A DNA stretch of 64,000 nucleotides from Xanthomonas prunicola. Its GTDB lineage: Bacteria; Pseudomonadota; Gammaproteobacteria; Xanthomonadales; Xanthomonadaceae. The stretch covers positions 434,001 through 498,000 of the forward strand of contig NZ_PHKV01000001.1 of the NCBI RefSeq assembly GCF_002846205.1. Reading direction: 5' to 3'. The stretch's first letter is position 1. Every line of letters begins with the position of its first letter. The notes beneath the pieces were generated by a model that saw nothing but the letters and a program-made list of their open reading frames with translations, did no database searches and was not told the origin of the DNA. Shown piece after piece: positions 1 to 9,823 of this stretch. A program made the translations under genes and the position numbers.

Positions 1-2026
1 GCAGGCTGACACGTTCGATCAGCAACCGGGGTCGACGTGAATTCGGGCGCATCGTGGCTGGATCGAACACCACGATGCCATCGGACGTGCCGCCCAGGAT
101 CTGCCCCGTGTTTGCCTGCACTAAAGTCGCCACCTGCAGGGGCGAGGTGGGAAGACCATCGTGTACGTCATACAAACGCACCAGCTTGCTGCCGGGATCG
201 ACCCGAATCAGGCCACGATGACTGGAGACCCAGGCCACGCCGCCGGCATCGACCACCAGGCCGGTCGGCGAGACCTTCGGAAACTCCTGGTCCTTCCCCA
301 CCGTATCCAGCAGCGTGAGCTGCTTGCCGTCCCAAAGATAGCGCTGTAGTTTCCCTGCCAACCCAACCCAGACAATGCCCCCCTCGCCCTGGCGAAACAC
401 ATAGGTCGGCAGGGACGGCACGCCACGCACCGCAACGAACTGGTCGGCATGCGGATCCCATCGCCACAGTCCGGCATTGTTGCTCAGCCAGATTTGTCCA
501 TCCGGCCCGGTCCGCATATCCAGGACGGTCAGCGCTTTCAGCCCGTGGCTTGCATAGTCGATCGTTCTGAGCAGTTGGCCTTCGCTGCTCCAGAGTTGCA
601 CCCCGTGCGTCAGCAATGCGACCCAGATGCGTCCTTGCGCATCCTCGGCCATCCTGCCCGGCCTGCCCGCAATCTCGGGGTCGGCTGCGGGATCTTGCAT
701 GTGCTTGAGCAGCGGCCAGCGCTTGACCTCGCGTGTCCGCGGATCGTACCGAACCAGCGTGCCCTGTACACCGATCCAGACCTTCCCCAGTGTGCTTTCA
801 ATGACGGTGTCGGGAACGCGTTCTGGATCGATCGGGGCCAGATGTCGCTCGATGCGGCCGGTGACCGGATCGAAGTGCTCAAGCGCACCGCGTGTACCGA
901 CCAGCCAGATCCCGCCCGTGCGCGAAGGGGCTGTCGCAACGACCGAGGGATTGGCGAGGGACTGCGGGTCATCCGCGCGGTGCGAGAACAGGGCGAAGGT
1001 GTCCCAACGCGGAGGCAGATGCCACAGCCCGCCCTCCAGACTCGCGAACCACAGCCCTCCTTCGCGGTCCTCGTAAGCGGTAATCCAGTTCCGGTTGACC
1101 AGGCCGTGCGCCGAAAAACTGTAGACCGGCACGCGTTCGACGGCGCCGCCACCGGCGCTCATCCCAAGGCCGGTATCGGTATCCAGCCAATAGCGCCCAA
1201 CGCGATCGCGCAGCAGCACGCCTTTGACCTGCGGCGTGGCCGTGACGCTGTGCCAGGGACGAGGCGTGGGCGGCCCGACAGTATTGAACTGGACTGTATT
1301 GCCATCAAAATCGGCAACCCATAGCACCTTGCCGTCGGACTCTTTGTACAACCTGTTGACTGCCTGGGACGGGCCCGGCAACGGCACGCGCTCCAAGCGT
1401 CGACCATCCCAGTGCACGAGCCCGCCCCAGGTGCCGATCCACAGTGCGCCGTCGGGTGCAACCTCGAGACCCACCACATTGTCGGACGGCAAGCTCGCCA
1501 GATCTGCGGCCTTGGCAGAAAAGTGCTGCATCCGTCCATCGGAGCGGTACCGATAGAGGCCTTGCTTGGCAGTGCCGATCCAGATATCGCCGTCCGGCGT
1601 CTGTGCCAATGACCACAAGGTCGCGTCGCGTAGTTCCGGGAAATGTGGATCTTCCAGGCGTTTGAACGTGCGCGTGTTCGCTTCCAGATAGCCAACGCCG
1701 CCATCCTCAAAGCCCATCCACACCCGATCGTGGGCATCGACACAGATGGTCCAGACGACATTGCTGGTCAGGCCATCTTCCATCCGCCAGATGCGGTAGT
1801 TGCGGCCGTCGAACCTGGCCAACCCATCATCACTGGCAAGCCACAGATACCCCTGCTTGTCTTCGGCCAATTGATTGATCGTGTCGGACGGCAGTCCGTC
1901 AGCAATCGTCAACTGAATGGGGACAGGTGTTGCGGGCGTCCGCGCCTGCACTGGAAGCACTGCCAGACACAGGCACACCCAGAACACAGCGAGCAGCCAA
2001 TGGGGCAAGCGGGATAGAAGGCGCAC
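1..2026 (-). CDS. Hybrid sensor histidine kinase, propeller type, copy 1 (partial)
   Basis: An uninterrupted minus-strand frame runs from about 2026 to the left edge (about 675 codons) and aligns along its length with the next gene. It shows a hydrophobic leader, then propeller repeats such as GYLWLASDDGLARFDG and DREGGLWFASLEGGLWHLPP. The kinase and receiver parts expected from the paralogues lie beyond position 1. There is no in-frame ATG at the right place. The GTG at 2026 matches the ATG of copy 2 in alignment and precedes the leader sequence, so I chose it. The propeller lies in the periplasm and is expected to sense a ligand and signal through the membrane to a cytoplasmic kinase. Function is inferred from the family; the ligand is unknown. 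Confidence 0.85.
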   Translation of the reverse strand, partial: MRLLSRLPHWLLAVFWVCLCLAVLPVQARTPATPVPIQLTIADGLPSDTINQLAEDKQGYLWLASDDGLARFDGRNYRIWRMEDGLTSNVVWTICVDAHDRVWMGFEDGGVGYLEANTRTFKRLEDPHFPELRDATLWSLAQTPDGDIWIGTAKQGLYRYRSDGRMQHFSAKAADLASLPSDNVVGLEVAPDGALWIGTWGGLVHWDGRRLERVPLPGPSQAVNRLYKESDGKVLWVADFDGNTVQFNTVGPPTPRPWHSVTATPQVKGVLLRDRVGRYWLDTDTGLGMSAGGGAVERVPVYSFSAHGLVNRNWITAYEDREGGLWFASLEGGLWHLPPRWDTFALFSHRADDPQSLANPSVVATAPSRTGGIWLVGTRGALEHFDPVTGRIERHLAPIDPERVPDTVIESTLGKVWIGVQGTLVRYDPRTREVKRWPLLKHMQDPAADPEIAGRPGRMAEDAQGRIWVALLTHGVQLWSSEGQLLRTIDYASHGLKALTVLDMRTGPDGQIWLSNNAGLWRWDPHADQFVAVRGVPSLPTYVFRQGEGGIVWVGLAGKLQRYLWDGKQLTLLDTVGKDQEFPKVSPTGLVVDAGGVAWVSSHRGLIRVDPGSKLVRLYDVHDGLPTSPLQVATLVQANTGQILGGTSDGIVVFDPATMRPNSRRPRLLIERVSL

Positions 2027-2333
2027 CGGATCAACTTCACAACAAGTCGGCGCATAGTGCGGGCCACAGGCGGTGCGGGCAAGCCCGTCTCTGTGCGTGC
2101 CGCTGCGTCTGCGCTCGGCCCCAGGAAGTTTGCGGTCGCGTCATCGGCAAGCCCGCGCCATCCCGCAATGGTGGCGCGCAGCGGACCCAACAGTGCATTT
2201 CCCTCAGATGACCTTCTGGCCGCTCGAAATGATCGCGACCTTGCATCGCGGCTCGACACCCCGTCACCGGAAGAACGCATCGCATGCCCCCCAATTGGCG
2301 CCAGCTTCGATGACAGGGCATCCGCACAGCGTG
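2027..2333. other. Gap between kinase copies 1 and 2
   Basis: There is no convincing gene here. Just upstream of the copy 1 start, a block at 2046-2063 (gene strand CCCGCACTATGCGCCGAC) closely matches the block at 5917-5934 upstream of copy 2. Part of the leader was therefore duplicated together with the gene. No clear terminator was seen. Confidence 0.5.
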
Positions 2334-5300
2334 TTATCGCTTGCTGCGTAACGCCTCGGCGATGGTGTCGGCCAGCATGTCGCCGGTGAGTGGCTTGCGC
2401 AGGAAACTGTCGAAGCCTGCTTCCCGTGCATTCGGTTCGGCGACCTCATCGGAGCGTGCAGTCACGGCGATCAACGGCATCTGGTAGCCGAAAGCGCGCA
2501 GTTGCCGTGCCAGCGCGAACCCATCCAGGCCGGGCAAATCCAGATCCAGCAACGCCAGATCGAAGGTGTTGTCGGCCGCCTCTGTCAACGCCGCCAGGCC
2601 GTGCGGTGCATGCACCACGGAATGTCCCTGCCCAAACAGCAGGCCAATGATGACTTCGGCAATGGTCGGGTCATCTTCCACCAATAGGATGCGCTGCGGT
2701 TCGACGGCCGTATCGGCATGCGCAGGCCCGTTGTCGAGCGTGGCATTGGACGCCACCCAGCGCAGGGGCAGATCCACCACAAAGCGCGTCCCCGCACCGA
2801 GTCGGCTGATCACCTCGATCTGCCCGCCCATTGCCATCGCCAGCTCCTGGCAGATCGCCAAGCCCAGACCACTGCCACCATAGCGTGAAGTCGTCCTCGC
2901 ACCATCGCCCTGCTCGAAGCGCTGAAACAGGCGCGCTTTCTGTTCGGCGTTAATGCCAGGACCCGTGTCAGCCACTTCAAAGCGCAGGCCTTGATAGGAA
3001 CCGAGCGTGGTCAACTTCAAACCGACCACGCCACGCTCGGTGAATTTGATCGCGTTATTGAGCAGATTGAGCAGAATCTGCCGGATGCGGGTGGAATCGC
3101 CGCTGGCGGTGATGTCGCCGAGCAACCCAATTTCCAGGCTGAAGCGCAGGCCACGTTCCTGCGCCAATGGCGCCATCAAGGCTTCGACTTCGGCCAAGAG
3201 CTGACGCACTGAAAATGGTTGCAGATCCAGTTCCAGCCGTCCGGATTCGATGCGCGCAAGATCCAACGCATCGTTGACCAGCCGCAGCAGATGCGCGCCC
3301 GCGCGGCGGATCGACTCGGTGTAACTGCGCTGTTTGATATCCAACGACGTCTTGAGCAGCAGCTCACTCATGCCCAAGACGCCGGTCATCGGCGTGCGCA
3401 CTTCGTGACCAAGCGTTGCGAGAAAACGGGTCTTGGCCAAAGAGGCTTGCTCGGCCACTTCCTGTTTGTGCACCGCCAACTGCCAGGCAGTCAAGCGACG
3501 GAGACGACGCCGATACAACAAGATGGCCGCAACAATCACGCACAAAGTCAGCAAGGCCAGCAGGCTTAAACCCCACGGCGATAGCCACCAAGCCGGCAAC
3601 ACCTGAAAACGCAATGTTTGGCTCGCCGACCAGATGCCGTCTGCAGTGCGCCCCTGTACTTCCAACGTATAACGACCAGAAGGCAGCCGCGAGAACAAGC
3701 GCTCGCCACTGGGCCCAACGTCGATCCAGTCCGGGTCGTAGCCGCTCAAACGAAAGCGATAGCTGGTTGACTCCGAATGCGTAAAGGTCGGCATGCGCGC
3801 GACGATATGCAGGTCGCGATCGCCGTCCTGCAGTCGCAGCGGCTCCACGCCAGTCACATCCAGTCCGCGCTCGCCGCGACGCACCCCAACCCGCTCAATC
3901 AACAGGGGTGGCTGACGCGTACTTGGACGCATTTTGGCCGGATCAAACAGCACAACACCATCAGGGGTTCCGCCTAGAATCTGCCCACCCGTTGCTTGGA
4001 CAAGCGTGCCTCCCAGAAATTCTTGATTGGGAAGCCCGTCATGCACACCGTAGATCCGCACCATCTTGCTAGCGGGGTCCACTCTGATCAGACCGCGCGC
4101 ACTCGACACCCAGGCCACGCCTGCGGCATCTACTACAAGCCCGTTCGGTGCCACCATGGGGAAATCCTGCGCTCCGCCAATGGTGTCCAGATGTGTAAGT
4201 CGTGTGCCATCCCAGAGATAGCGCCGCAGCTCGCCCATCAGTCCGATCCACACCACACCCGAGTCGGTGAAACGGACTACATAATTCGTTGAGGAAGGCG
4301 CGCCTTGTACCAGGACGAAAGCATCTGTCTTTGGATCCCAACGCTGTAGGCCAGTCGTGCTGGCAAGCCACATTTGCCCATCGGGGCCAAGTTTTAGATC
4401 GTAGGCATTGGAGTTATCCAGCCCATGCTTGCCCTGCTCCATTTCACGAATAAGCCGACCTTCTTCATCACGAATCTGGAAGCCCATCTTATTCAAGGAA
4501 ATCCAAAGTTGACTGCGTGCATCCAAGGCCATGAGGTCAGGTGTCACCATGTCAGCCTCGACATAGCGCTCTGTGGACAGTGACCAGCGCTTTCTTTGTC
4601 GGGTACGCGGGTCATAACGCACCAGAGATTCTGCCAACCCAATCCAGACATAGCCACGTCCGCTCTCCAAGATACGCGTGGGCCAACGCATCCCTGAAAT
4701 AGGACGAAGGTGACGTTCCAACTTGCCGGTAACTGGATCCAAGCGTTCTAACGCGCCACGCGTGCCGGCAATCCATAATCCACCGGATGCCGACACCGCC
4801 GTGGCTCCTACAAGAGGATTCGCCATCGAATGCGGATCGTCAGCGTGGTACGACAACACTGAAAAAGTGTCCCACTTCGGCGGCAGATGCCATAGTCCGC
4901 CACTGAGACTGGCAAACCACAGGCCACCTTCGCGATCCTCGTAGGCACTTGCCCAACTCGGCTTGACTAGTCCATGTGCCGACAAGCTATAGACCGGCAC
5001 ATTTTGGACCTGCGCACCGTCCGAGATGCCCAGACCGGACATCGTGTCCAACCAATTGTGCCCGCGTCGATCATGCAACAACATGCCTATGACGTCCTGG
5101 CCGCCGTTTGCATGCTGCCAAGGATGCGGAACAAAATTCCCGCTAGAGTCCAGTCGATACAGCCCGTTATTGCTGTCGGTAACCCATAAGTCACCGCTGG
5201 AACCAAGGCGTAACCCGTTAGAAACCTGACTATCACCTGGCAACGCCTTACGATCGAAAGAAACTCCATTCCATCTTGCGAGGCCTCCATTGCTTCCAAT

Positions 5301-5900
5301 CCAAAGTACCCCGTCAGCTGTAACCCGTAATGCAGTCACTCGGTCAGACGGCAGACTATGCGCATCGCTTGCCTCAAACATAAAGTGCTGAATGCTGCCA
5401 TTCGGGCGCCGCCGATAAACCCCGCTTCTAGATGTTCCAAACCATAGGTCGCCATCGGGCGTCTGCGCGATCGTCCACACGGTAAGGTGACTTAGCTCAG
5501 GAAAATGTTTGCTCTTTAAAGCCTTGAATGTGCGCCGTTTAGGATCCAGAACACCTACACCACCGTCATTTAAACCGACCCACAGCCCGTCTTCGGCGTC
5601 GACTCCTACAGCCCATACATAGTTATCTGTCAGCCCGTCTTCCATTCGCCAGATGCGGTAACTCCGCCCATCGAACCTGGCCAGACCATCGGCCGTTGCC
5701 AGCCATAGGTAGCCGTTTTTGTCCTCGGCAAAGTCGTTCACCGTGTTGGAAGGCAGTCCGTTGGCCACAGTGAGTTGGATCGGCACAGGAGTGGTTGGTA
5801 CTGCCGCGGAGGCAAACACGGGCACCGCTGTGATCAATAGAACTAGCCAGAGTGCAACAAGGTTGTGACCGAAAGCGGGACCAAGGCGTAGGCGTGACAT
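2334..5900 (-). CDS. Hybrid sensor histidine kinase, propeller type, copy 2
   Basis: This 1188-residue protein begins with a signal peptide (about 1-33), followed by a periplasmic propeller (reg_prop repeats such as GYLWLATADGLARFDG) to about residue 690. A Y_Y_Y domain follows at about 700-770 and one membrane helix near 787. HisKA has its phospho-accepting His near 831 in LGHEVRTPMTG. HATPase_c has NLLNNAIKFTERG and GGSGLGLAI. The receiver has its Asp near 1120 in LLDLDLPGLDG and a LRKPLT lysine. There is no DNA-binding domain, so it probably passes phosphate to a separate regulator. ATG 5900 starts directly at the signal peptide. An in-frame GTG at 5969 overlaps the stop of copy 3 as GTGA, but the extra residues look non-coding. 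The ligand is unknown. Confidence 0.92.
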   Translation of the reverse strand: MSRLRLGPAFGHNLVALWLVLLITAVPVFASAAVPTTPVPIQLTVANGLPSNTVNDFAEDKNGYLWLATADGLARFDGRSYRIWRMEDGLTDNYVWAVGVDAEDGLWVGLNDGGVGVLDPKRRTFKALKSKHFPELSHLTVWTIAQTPDGDLWFGTSRSGVYRRRPNGSIQHFMFEASDAHSLPSDRVTALRVTADGVLWIGSNGGLARWNGVSFDRKALPGDSQVSNGLRLGSSGDLWVTDSNNGLYRLDSSGNFVPHPWQHANGGQDVIGMLLHDRRGHNWLDTMSGLGISDGAQVQNVPVYSLSAHGLVKPSWASAYEDREGGLWFASLSGGLWHLPPKWDTFSVLSYHADDPHSMANPLVGATAVSASGGLWIAGTRGALERLDPVTGKLERHLRPISGMRWPTRILESGRGYVWIGLAESLVRYDPRTRQRKRWSLSTERYVEADMVTPDLMALDARSQLWISLNKMGFQIRDEEGRLIREMEQGKHGLDNSNAYDLKLGPDGQMWLASTTGLQRWDPKTDAFVLVQGAPSSTNYVVRFTDSGVVWIGLMGELRRYLWDGTRLTHLDTIGGAQDFPMVAPNGLVVDAAGVAWVSSARGLIRVDPASKMVRIYGVHDGLPNQEFLGGTLVQATGGQILGGTPDGVVLFDPAKMRPSTRQPPLLIERVGVRRGERGLDVTGVEPLRLQDGDRDLHIVARMPTFTHSESTSYRFRLSGYDPDWIDVGPSGERLFSRLPSGRYTLEVQGRTADGIWSASQTLRFQVLPAWWLSPWGLSLLALLTLCVIVAAILLYRRRLRRLTAWQLAVHKQEVAEQASLAKTRFLATLGHEVRTPMTGVLGMSELLLKTSLDIKQRSYTESIRRAGAHLLRLVNDALDLARIESGRLELDLQPFSVRQLLAEVEALMAPLAQERGLRFSLEIGLLGDITASGDSTRIRQILLNLLNNAIKFTERGVVGLKLTTLGSYQGLRFEVADTGPGINAEQKARLFQRFEQGDGARTTSRYGGSGLGLAICQELAMAMGGQIEVISRLGAGTRFVVDLPLRWVASNATLDNGPAHADTAVEPQRILLVEDDPTIAEVIIGLLFGQGHSVVHAPHGLAALTEAADNTFDLALLDLDLPGLDGFALARQLRAFGYQMPLIAVTARSDEVAEPNAREAGFDSFLRKPLTGDMLADTIAEALRSKR

Positions 5901-5965
5901 AAAAATTTCACTGCAGGTCGCCGCATAGTGCGGGTCGCGCCGTGCGTGAGCAAGCACGCCTTGCC

Positions 5966-8900
5966 TCACTCGAATACGCCTGATGCAGCGCCATCAGCGA
6001 CTACCGCTCGTGCATTTTTCGCACCGCGTGCGGCCGCGATTGCTTCCACCAGCAAATCCGCGGTCACCGGCTTGCGCAGGAATCCGTCGAAGCCGGCTGC
6101 CTGCGCCTGGGTTTCGGCGGCGCTGTCGGCGCGTGCCGTGACTGCCAGCAGCGGGAAGCAGTGACCGAGCTGGCGTAGTTGCGATGCAAGGGCGAAACCG
6201 TCCAACCCAGGAAGATCCAGATCCAGTAGCGCGACGTCGAAACCGCCATCCACCGCTTCCGACAATGCCGCCAGCCCATGCGCGGCATGCACCACGCGAT
6301 GGCCTCGATTGATCAACAGGCCACTGATTACCTCGGCCACGGTCGGGTCGTCTTCCACCAGCAAGATGCGCAATGGCTCGCCTGCAAGCGCCTGCACCTG
6401 ACCGGTGGCGATACGCGTGCCGGAACGATCGATCGGCAACGGCAAATCGACGGTGAACTGAGTACCGACCCCCAGCCGGCTACGCACGCGAATTCGGCCT
6501 TTCATCGCCACGGTGAGTTCCTGACAGATCGCCAGTCCCAGTCCACTGCCGCCATAACGCAAACTGGTGCGCGCGCCCTCGCCTTGCTCGAAGCGCTGGA
6601 ACAAGCGCTTTTGCTGTTCCGGACCGATGCCGGGGCCGGCATCGCGCACCTTGAAGCGCAAGATGTCGCCGTGCTGACCGAGGGTCAGCGACACTTCGCC
6701 ACGCTCGGCAAACTTGATCGCATTGCCCAGCAGGTTGATCAGGATCTGACGTACGCGCGTGGCGTCGCCCACCACGACCAGCTGCGTGGACAACCGATTG
6801 CGATACTGAAAACGCAAGCCGCGCGCGTCGGCGATGGGATGCATGAAATCGGCAAGTTCCTGAGTGAGCTGCGCGGGGTCGAAGGGCTGCTGCACCAGCT
6901 CCAATTTGCCTGCTTCGATGCGCGCCAGATCCAGTGCATCGTTGACCAACCGCAGCAGATGCGTGCCGGCATTACGGATCGCATCGACATGGCTGCGCTG
7001 CTTGGCATTCAACGGCGTGGCCAGCAGCAGCTCGCTCATGCCAAGCACGCCGGTCATGGGTGTACGCACTTCGTGGCCGAGCGTTGCCAGGAAATGCGAT
7101 TTGGCGATCGACGCCTGCTCGGCAAGCTGTTGTCGTTGCCGGGCCAGCACCCACTCCTGTTGACGTCGCGCGCGTTTTCTCCTGGCCCTAATGAACACGC
7201 ACAGCAGCAGCATGCACAGCACTGCCGCCGCCAGCTGCGCGGCCTTGCTCAACCACCACGGCGGCCGTACTTGCACTTGCAGCGCTGGTGCGGCGACCCA
7301 GTCGCCATCGCCGGCACGCGCCTGCACGTCGATGCGGTAATCGCCCGGCGGCAACCGCGAGACCACGCGCTCGCCGCTGGCGCCCTGCTCCACCCAGCCC
7401 TCGTCGTAGCCAGTCACACGATAGCGATAATGCGCAGAGGCGGGATCGACGAACGACAACAGCCGCGCGCTGATGCGCAGATCGCGATCGCGCGCCTGCA
7501 GGATCACTGGCCCGTTATGCGCCATCGTCTGCGGACGCTCCGCATCGTTACGCCGCACCTGCACCGACTCGATCACTAGACGCGCCAACGGCGCCGGTGC
7601 ATACGGACGCGATGGATCGAATAAGACAATGCCGCTGGTCGTCAGCGCCAGCACCTGGCCATTGGGACCAATGGCCGGCGGACGCATCGAGAACTCACTA
7701 TCCGGCAGACCGTCGCGCGGACCGAAGCGGCGTACCTGCGGCTGGCCGCGCTTGTAAGCGAACAGGCCACGCGAGGTTGTGGCCCATACCGTGTCAGCGC
7801 CGCCTAATGCCAGGCCACGTATCTCGGTCGATGGCAGACCGTGCTCGTGCCCAATCCGCTCCAGCAGGCGCGCCTGCTGCCCGTCCCAACCATAGCGCTC
7901 CAACGCACCGGAACGCCCAACCCAGAACTCGCGTGGCGAAACGAAGGCCAGCGCATAGACTTCTGAAGTGGCGTCCTTGATCACAGCGCGAAAGCGTTCG
8001 CCCTGCCAGACCCACAAGCCATCACCGGCTGCGACCCAGACGGTGCCATCCGGCCGCACTGTCAGTTGTTGCACCATGCCGCCGACTTCGCTCAGGTCGG
8101 TACCGAAGCGGAACGTGGCCAGCAGTCGTCCATCCGCCGCAAGTCGCTGCACGCCACCTTCCACGATCGAAATCCAGAACTCGCCATGGATGCCTGGCGT
8201 CATCAGCTCCACCCGATGCGTGGCGGAAGTGCCAATCTGCATCGCAAGCTTGCGTTTCTTCCCCGTCGCCGGGGTATACCGAATAACGCCATCGCGCAGC
8301 GCGATCCACAGACGACCGTCCCCGGCCGGCAGCACCGATTGCACGGTGCCGCCCCCCAATGCATCGCTGTGCAGTACCGGCACCAGCTCACCGTCATTGC
8401 CTAGCCGGTACACCCCTTCGCCGGTCGTTACCAGGAAGCTGTCACCGTCGGTGGCGGCGTTGACCAGGTACAAGCTCTCCAGCGGCTTGCCTTGGCTTTC
8501 GAAAAGGGTGGAGAACCGCCGCCAATCCGGCGGGAGATACGCAACGCCTTGCGAAATCAGCCCGAGCCATAGCCCGCCCTGGCGGTCCTGCATCACATCG
8601 AGCACGCCGCTATGTGCGGTAAGAAAGCCGCTGCCACGATCGCCTTCCATCACGCGCAGCGTGGCTTCTCCTGGCGCCACCCGAAAGAACCCATCGGCGG
8701 CACCAATCCAGTAACCGCCGTGCACATCGTGCACCACGGTGGCGGCACGTACGACATCGGCCCCCGCCCAAGGCGCACGCTCCAGCTCACCAGCCGGTGT
8801 CACCCTGTACAACCCCTCGCTGGTCCCGACCCACAACGTCCCGTCGGCATCCTTGCTCAACTTGAAAACAGACGTCCTCAGCCGGTCTGGCGCGATGCGC

Positions 8901-9523
8901 ACGAAGCGCTCGCCGTCGCGCATCACCAACCCGTTATCAGTGCCGATCCACAGCCGGCCGCGCGCATCGGTCACCATGCTCATGATGGTGTTGCTGGGCA
9001 GTCCATCAGCCGCATCCAGGGTGGCACGGAACGCCGTCACCCGGCCGCTTTCTTCGCGCCGGCAAAGTCCGGCATGACTGGTTCCTATCCAGATCGCACC
9101 TTGTGCCTGCGCCAGCGCCCAGACCTGTCCATCGCACGCTGCGCCGACGTTGGGAAATGTGGTAAATGCAGCGCGCGAGGTCTCCAGCATGCTCACTGGC
9201 GAGCCGTTGACGCCAACCCACACCCGATCGCGATCATCGACAAACAGCGTTTCCACTTCGTTGCCCGGGATCGAACTGGCGACATGCGGGTCGTGCTGCC
9301 ATACCTGCAGCCCGATGCCGTCGTAGCGTGCCAGGCCATCGCTGGTCGCCGCCCAGATATAGCCCTGCCGGTCCTGCGCCAGTGCCAGCACCATGCGCGA
9401 GGGCAGGCCCTCGGCCGCACCGAACCGGCGCATGCGCGGGGTCTCGATCTGATTCACCGCCGCCGCATCCAGGCCGATCGACAGCAGTAGCGCTGCCAGC
9501 ACCGACAACAGCACGCTCTTCAT
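5966..9523 (-). CDS. Hybrid sensor histidine kinase, propeller type, copy 3
   Basis: This 1185-residue protein has the same layout as its neighbours: signal peptide (MKSVLLSVLAALLLSIG), periplasmic propeller with GYIWAATSDGLARYDG, and a Y_Y_Y domain ending in PPWWLS. A membrane helix lies near 769, HisKA His near 818 (LGHEVRTPMTG), HATPase_c carries NLLGNAIKFAERG and GGSGLGLAI, and the receiver Asp is near 1101 (LLDLDLPGLDG). The start at 9523 is preceded by AAGGA at a normal distance; earlier in-frame starts only add residues ahead of the signal peptide. Copy 2 begins 65 bases after this stop. It is more diverged in the propeller than in the kinase, which suggests a different ligand for each copy. 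Confidence 0.92.
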   Translation of the reverse strand: MKSVLLSVLAALLLSIGLDAAAVNQIETPRMRRFGAAEGLPSRMVLALAQDRQGYIWAATSDGLARYDGIGLQVWQHDPHVASSIPGNEVETLFVDDRDRVWVGVNGSPVSMLETSRAAFTTFPNVGAACDGQVWALAQAQGAIWIGTSHAGLCRREESGRVTAFRATLDAADGLPSNTIMSMVTDARGRLWIGTDNGLVMRDGERFVRIAPDRLRTSVFKLSKDADGTLWVGTSEGLYRVTPAGELERAPWAGADVVRAATVVHDVHGGYWIGAADGFFRVAPGEATLRVMEGDRGSGFLTAHSGVLDVMQDRQGGLWLGLISQGVAYLPPDWRRFSTLFESQGKPLESLYLVNAATDGDSFLVTTGEGVYRLGNDGELVPVLHSDALGGGTVQSVLPAGDGRLWIALRDGVIRYTPATGKKRKLAMQIGTSATHRVELMTPGIHGEFWISIVEGGVQRLAADGRLLATFRFGTDLSEVGGMVQQLTVRPDGTVWVAAGDGLWVWQGERFRAVIKDATSEVYALAFVSPREFWVGRSGALERYGWDGQQARLLERIGHEHGLPSTEIRGLALGGADTVWATTSRGLFAYKRGQPQVRRFGPRDGLPDSEFSMRPPAIGPNGQVLALTTSGIVLFDPSRPYAPAPLARLVIESVQVRRNDAERPQTMAHNGPVILQARDRDLRISARLLSFVDPASAHYRYRVTGYDEGWVEQGASGERVVSRLPPGDYRIDVQARAGDGDWVAAPALQVQVRPPWWLSKAAQLAAAVLCMLLLCVFIRARRKRARRQQEWVLARQRQQLAEQASIAKSHFLATLGHEVRTPMTGVLGMSELLLATPLNAKQRSHVDAIRNAGTHLLRLVNDALDLARIEAGKLELVQQPFDPAQLTQELADFMHPIADARGLRFQYRNRLSTQLVVVGDATRVRQILINLLGNAIKFAERGEVSLTLGQHGDILRFKVRDAGPGIGPEQQKRLFQRFEQGEGARTSLRYGGSGLGLAICQELTVAMKGRIRVRSRLGVGTQFTVDLPLPIDRSGTRIATGQVQALAGEPLRILLVEDDPTVAEVISGLLINRGHRVVHAAHGLAALSEAVDGGFDVALLDLDLPGLDGFALASQLRQLGHCFPLLAVTARADSAAETQAQAAGFDGFLRKPVTADLLVEAIAAARGAKNARAVVADGAASGVFE

Positions 9524-9823
9524 CGTCATCCTTGTCCCCATCGCCGCGTGTGCACCCACGCGCGCCCCTGTTGGGACTGCACTGTACCCGGTACACAGCA
9601 CTCATTGGCTGCAGACGGTGGCTGGCAGCGTGGTGGTGGATCTAGTGCCGGTCGCAGCCAGCCCAGCGCGCGACCACCCTCTTGGCCTGACCATGCCGCA
9701 GGTGCCTGCGCGCGCGTGACACTGGTTGGGTTGGGGTCTCCGCACGTTTTCCGTCTGCACTGCCGGACAGACAGTGCCAACGCATCGCGCCTGGTGCGCA
9801 CCTGGACCGCCTTCCACACCGAC
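9524..9823. other. Gap between kinase copies 3 and 4
   Basis: There is no supported gene. A short inverted repeat (GCACTG / CAGTGC, around 9759-9779) lacks a T-run and is not a convincing terminator. The gap is long enough for copy 3 to have its own promoter, but none is obvious. Confidence 0.4.

Noticed and set aside
1..2026. Kinase copy 1 as a decayed pseudogene
   Set aside because: The frame is open to the window edge with no stop or frameshift; it looks partial only because of the edge and the non-ATG start.
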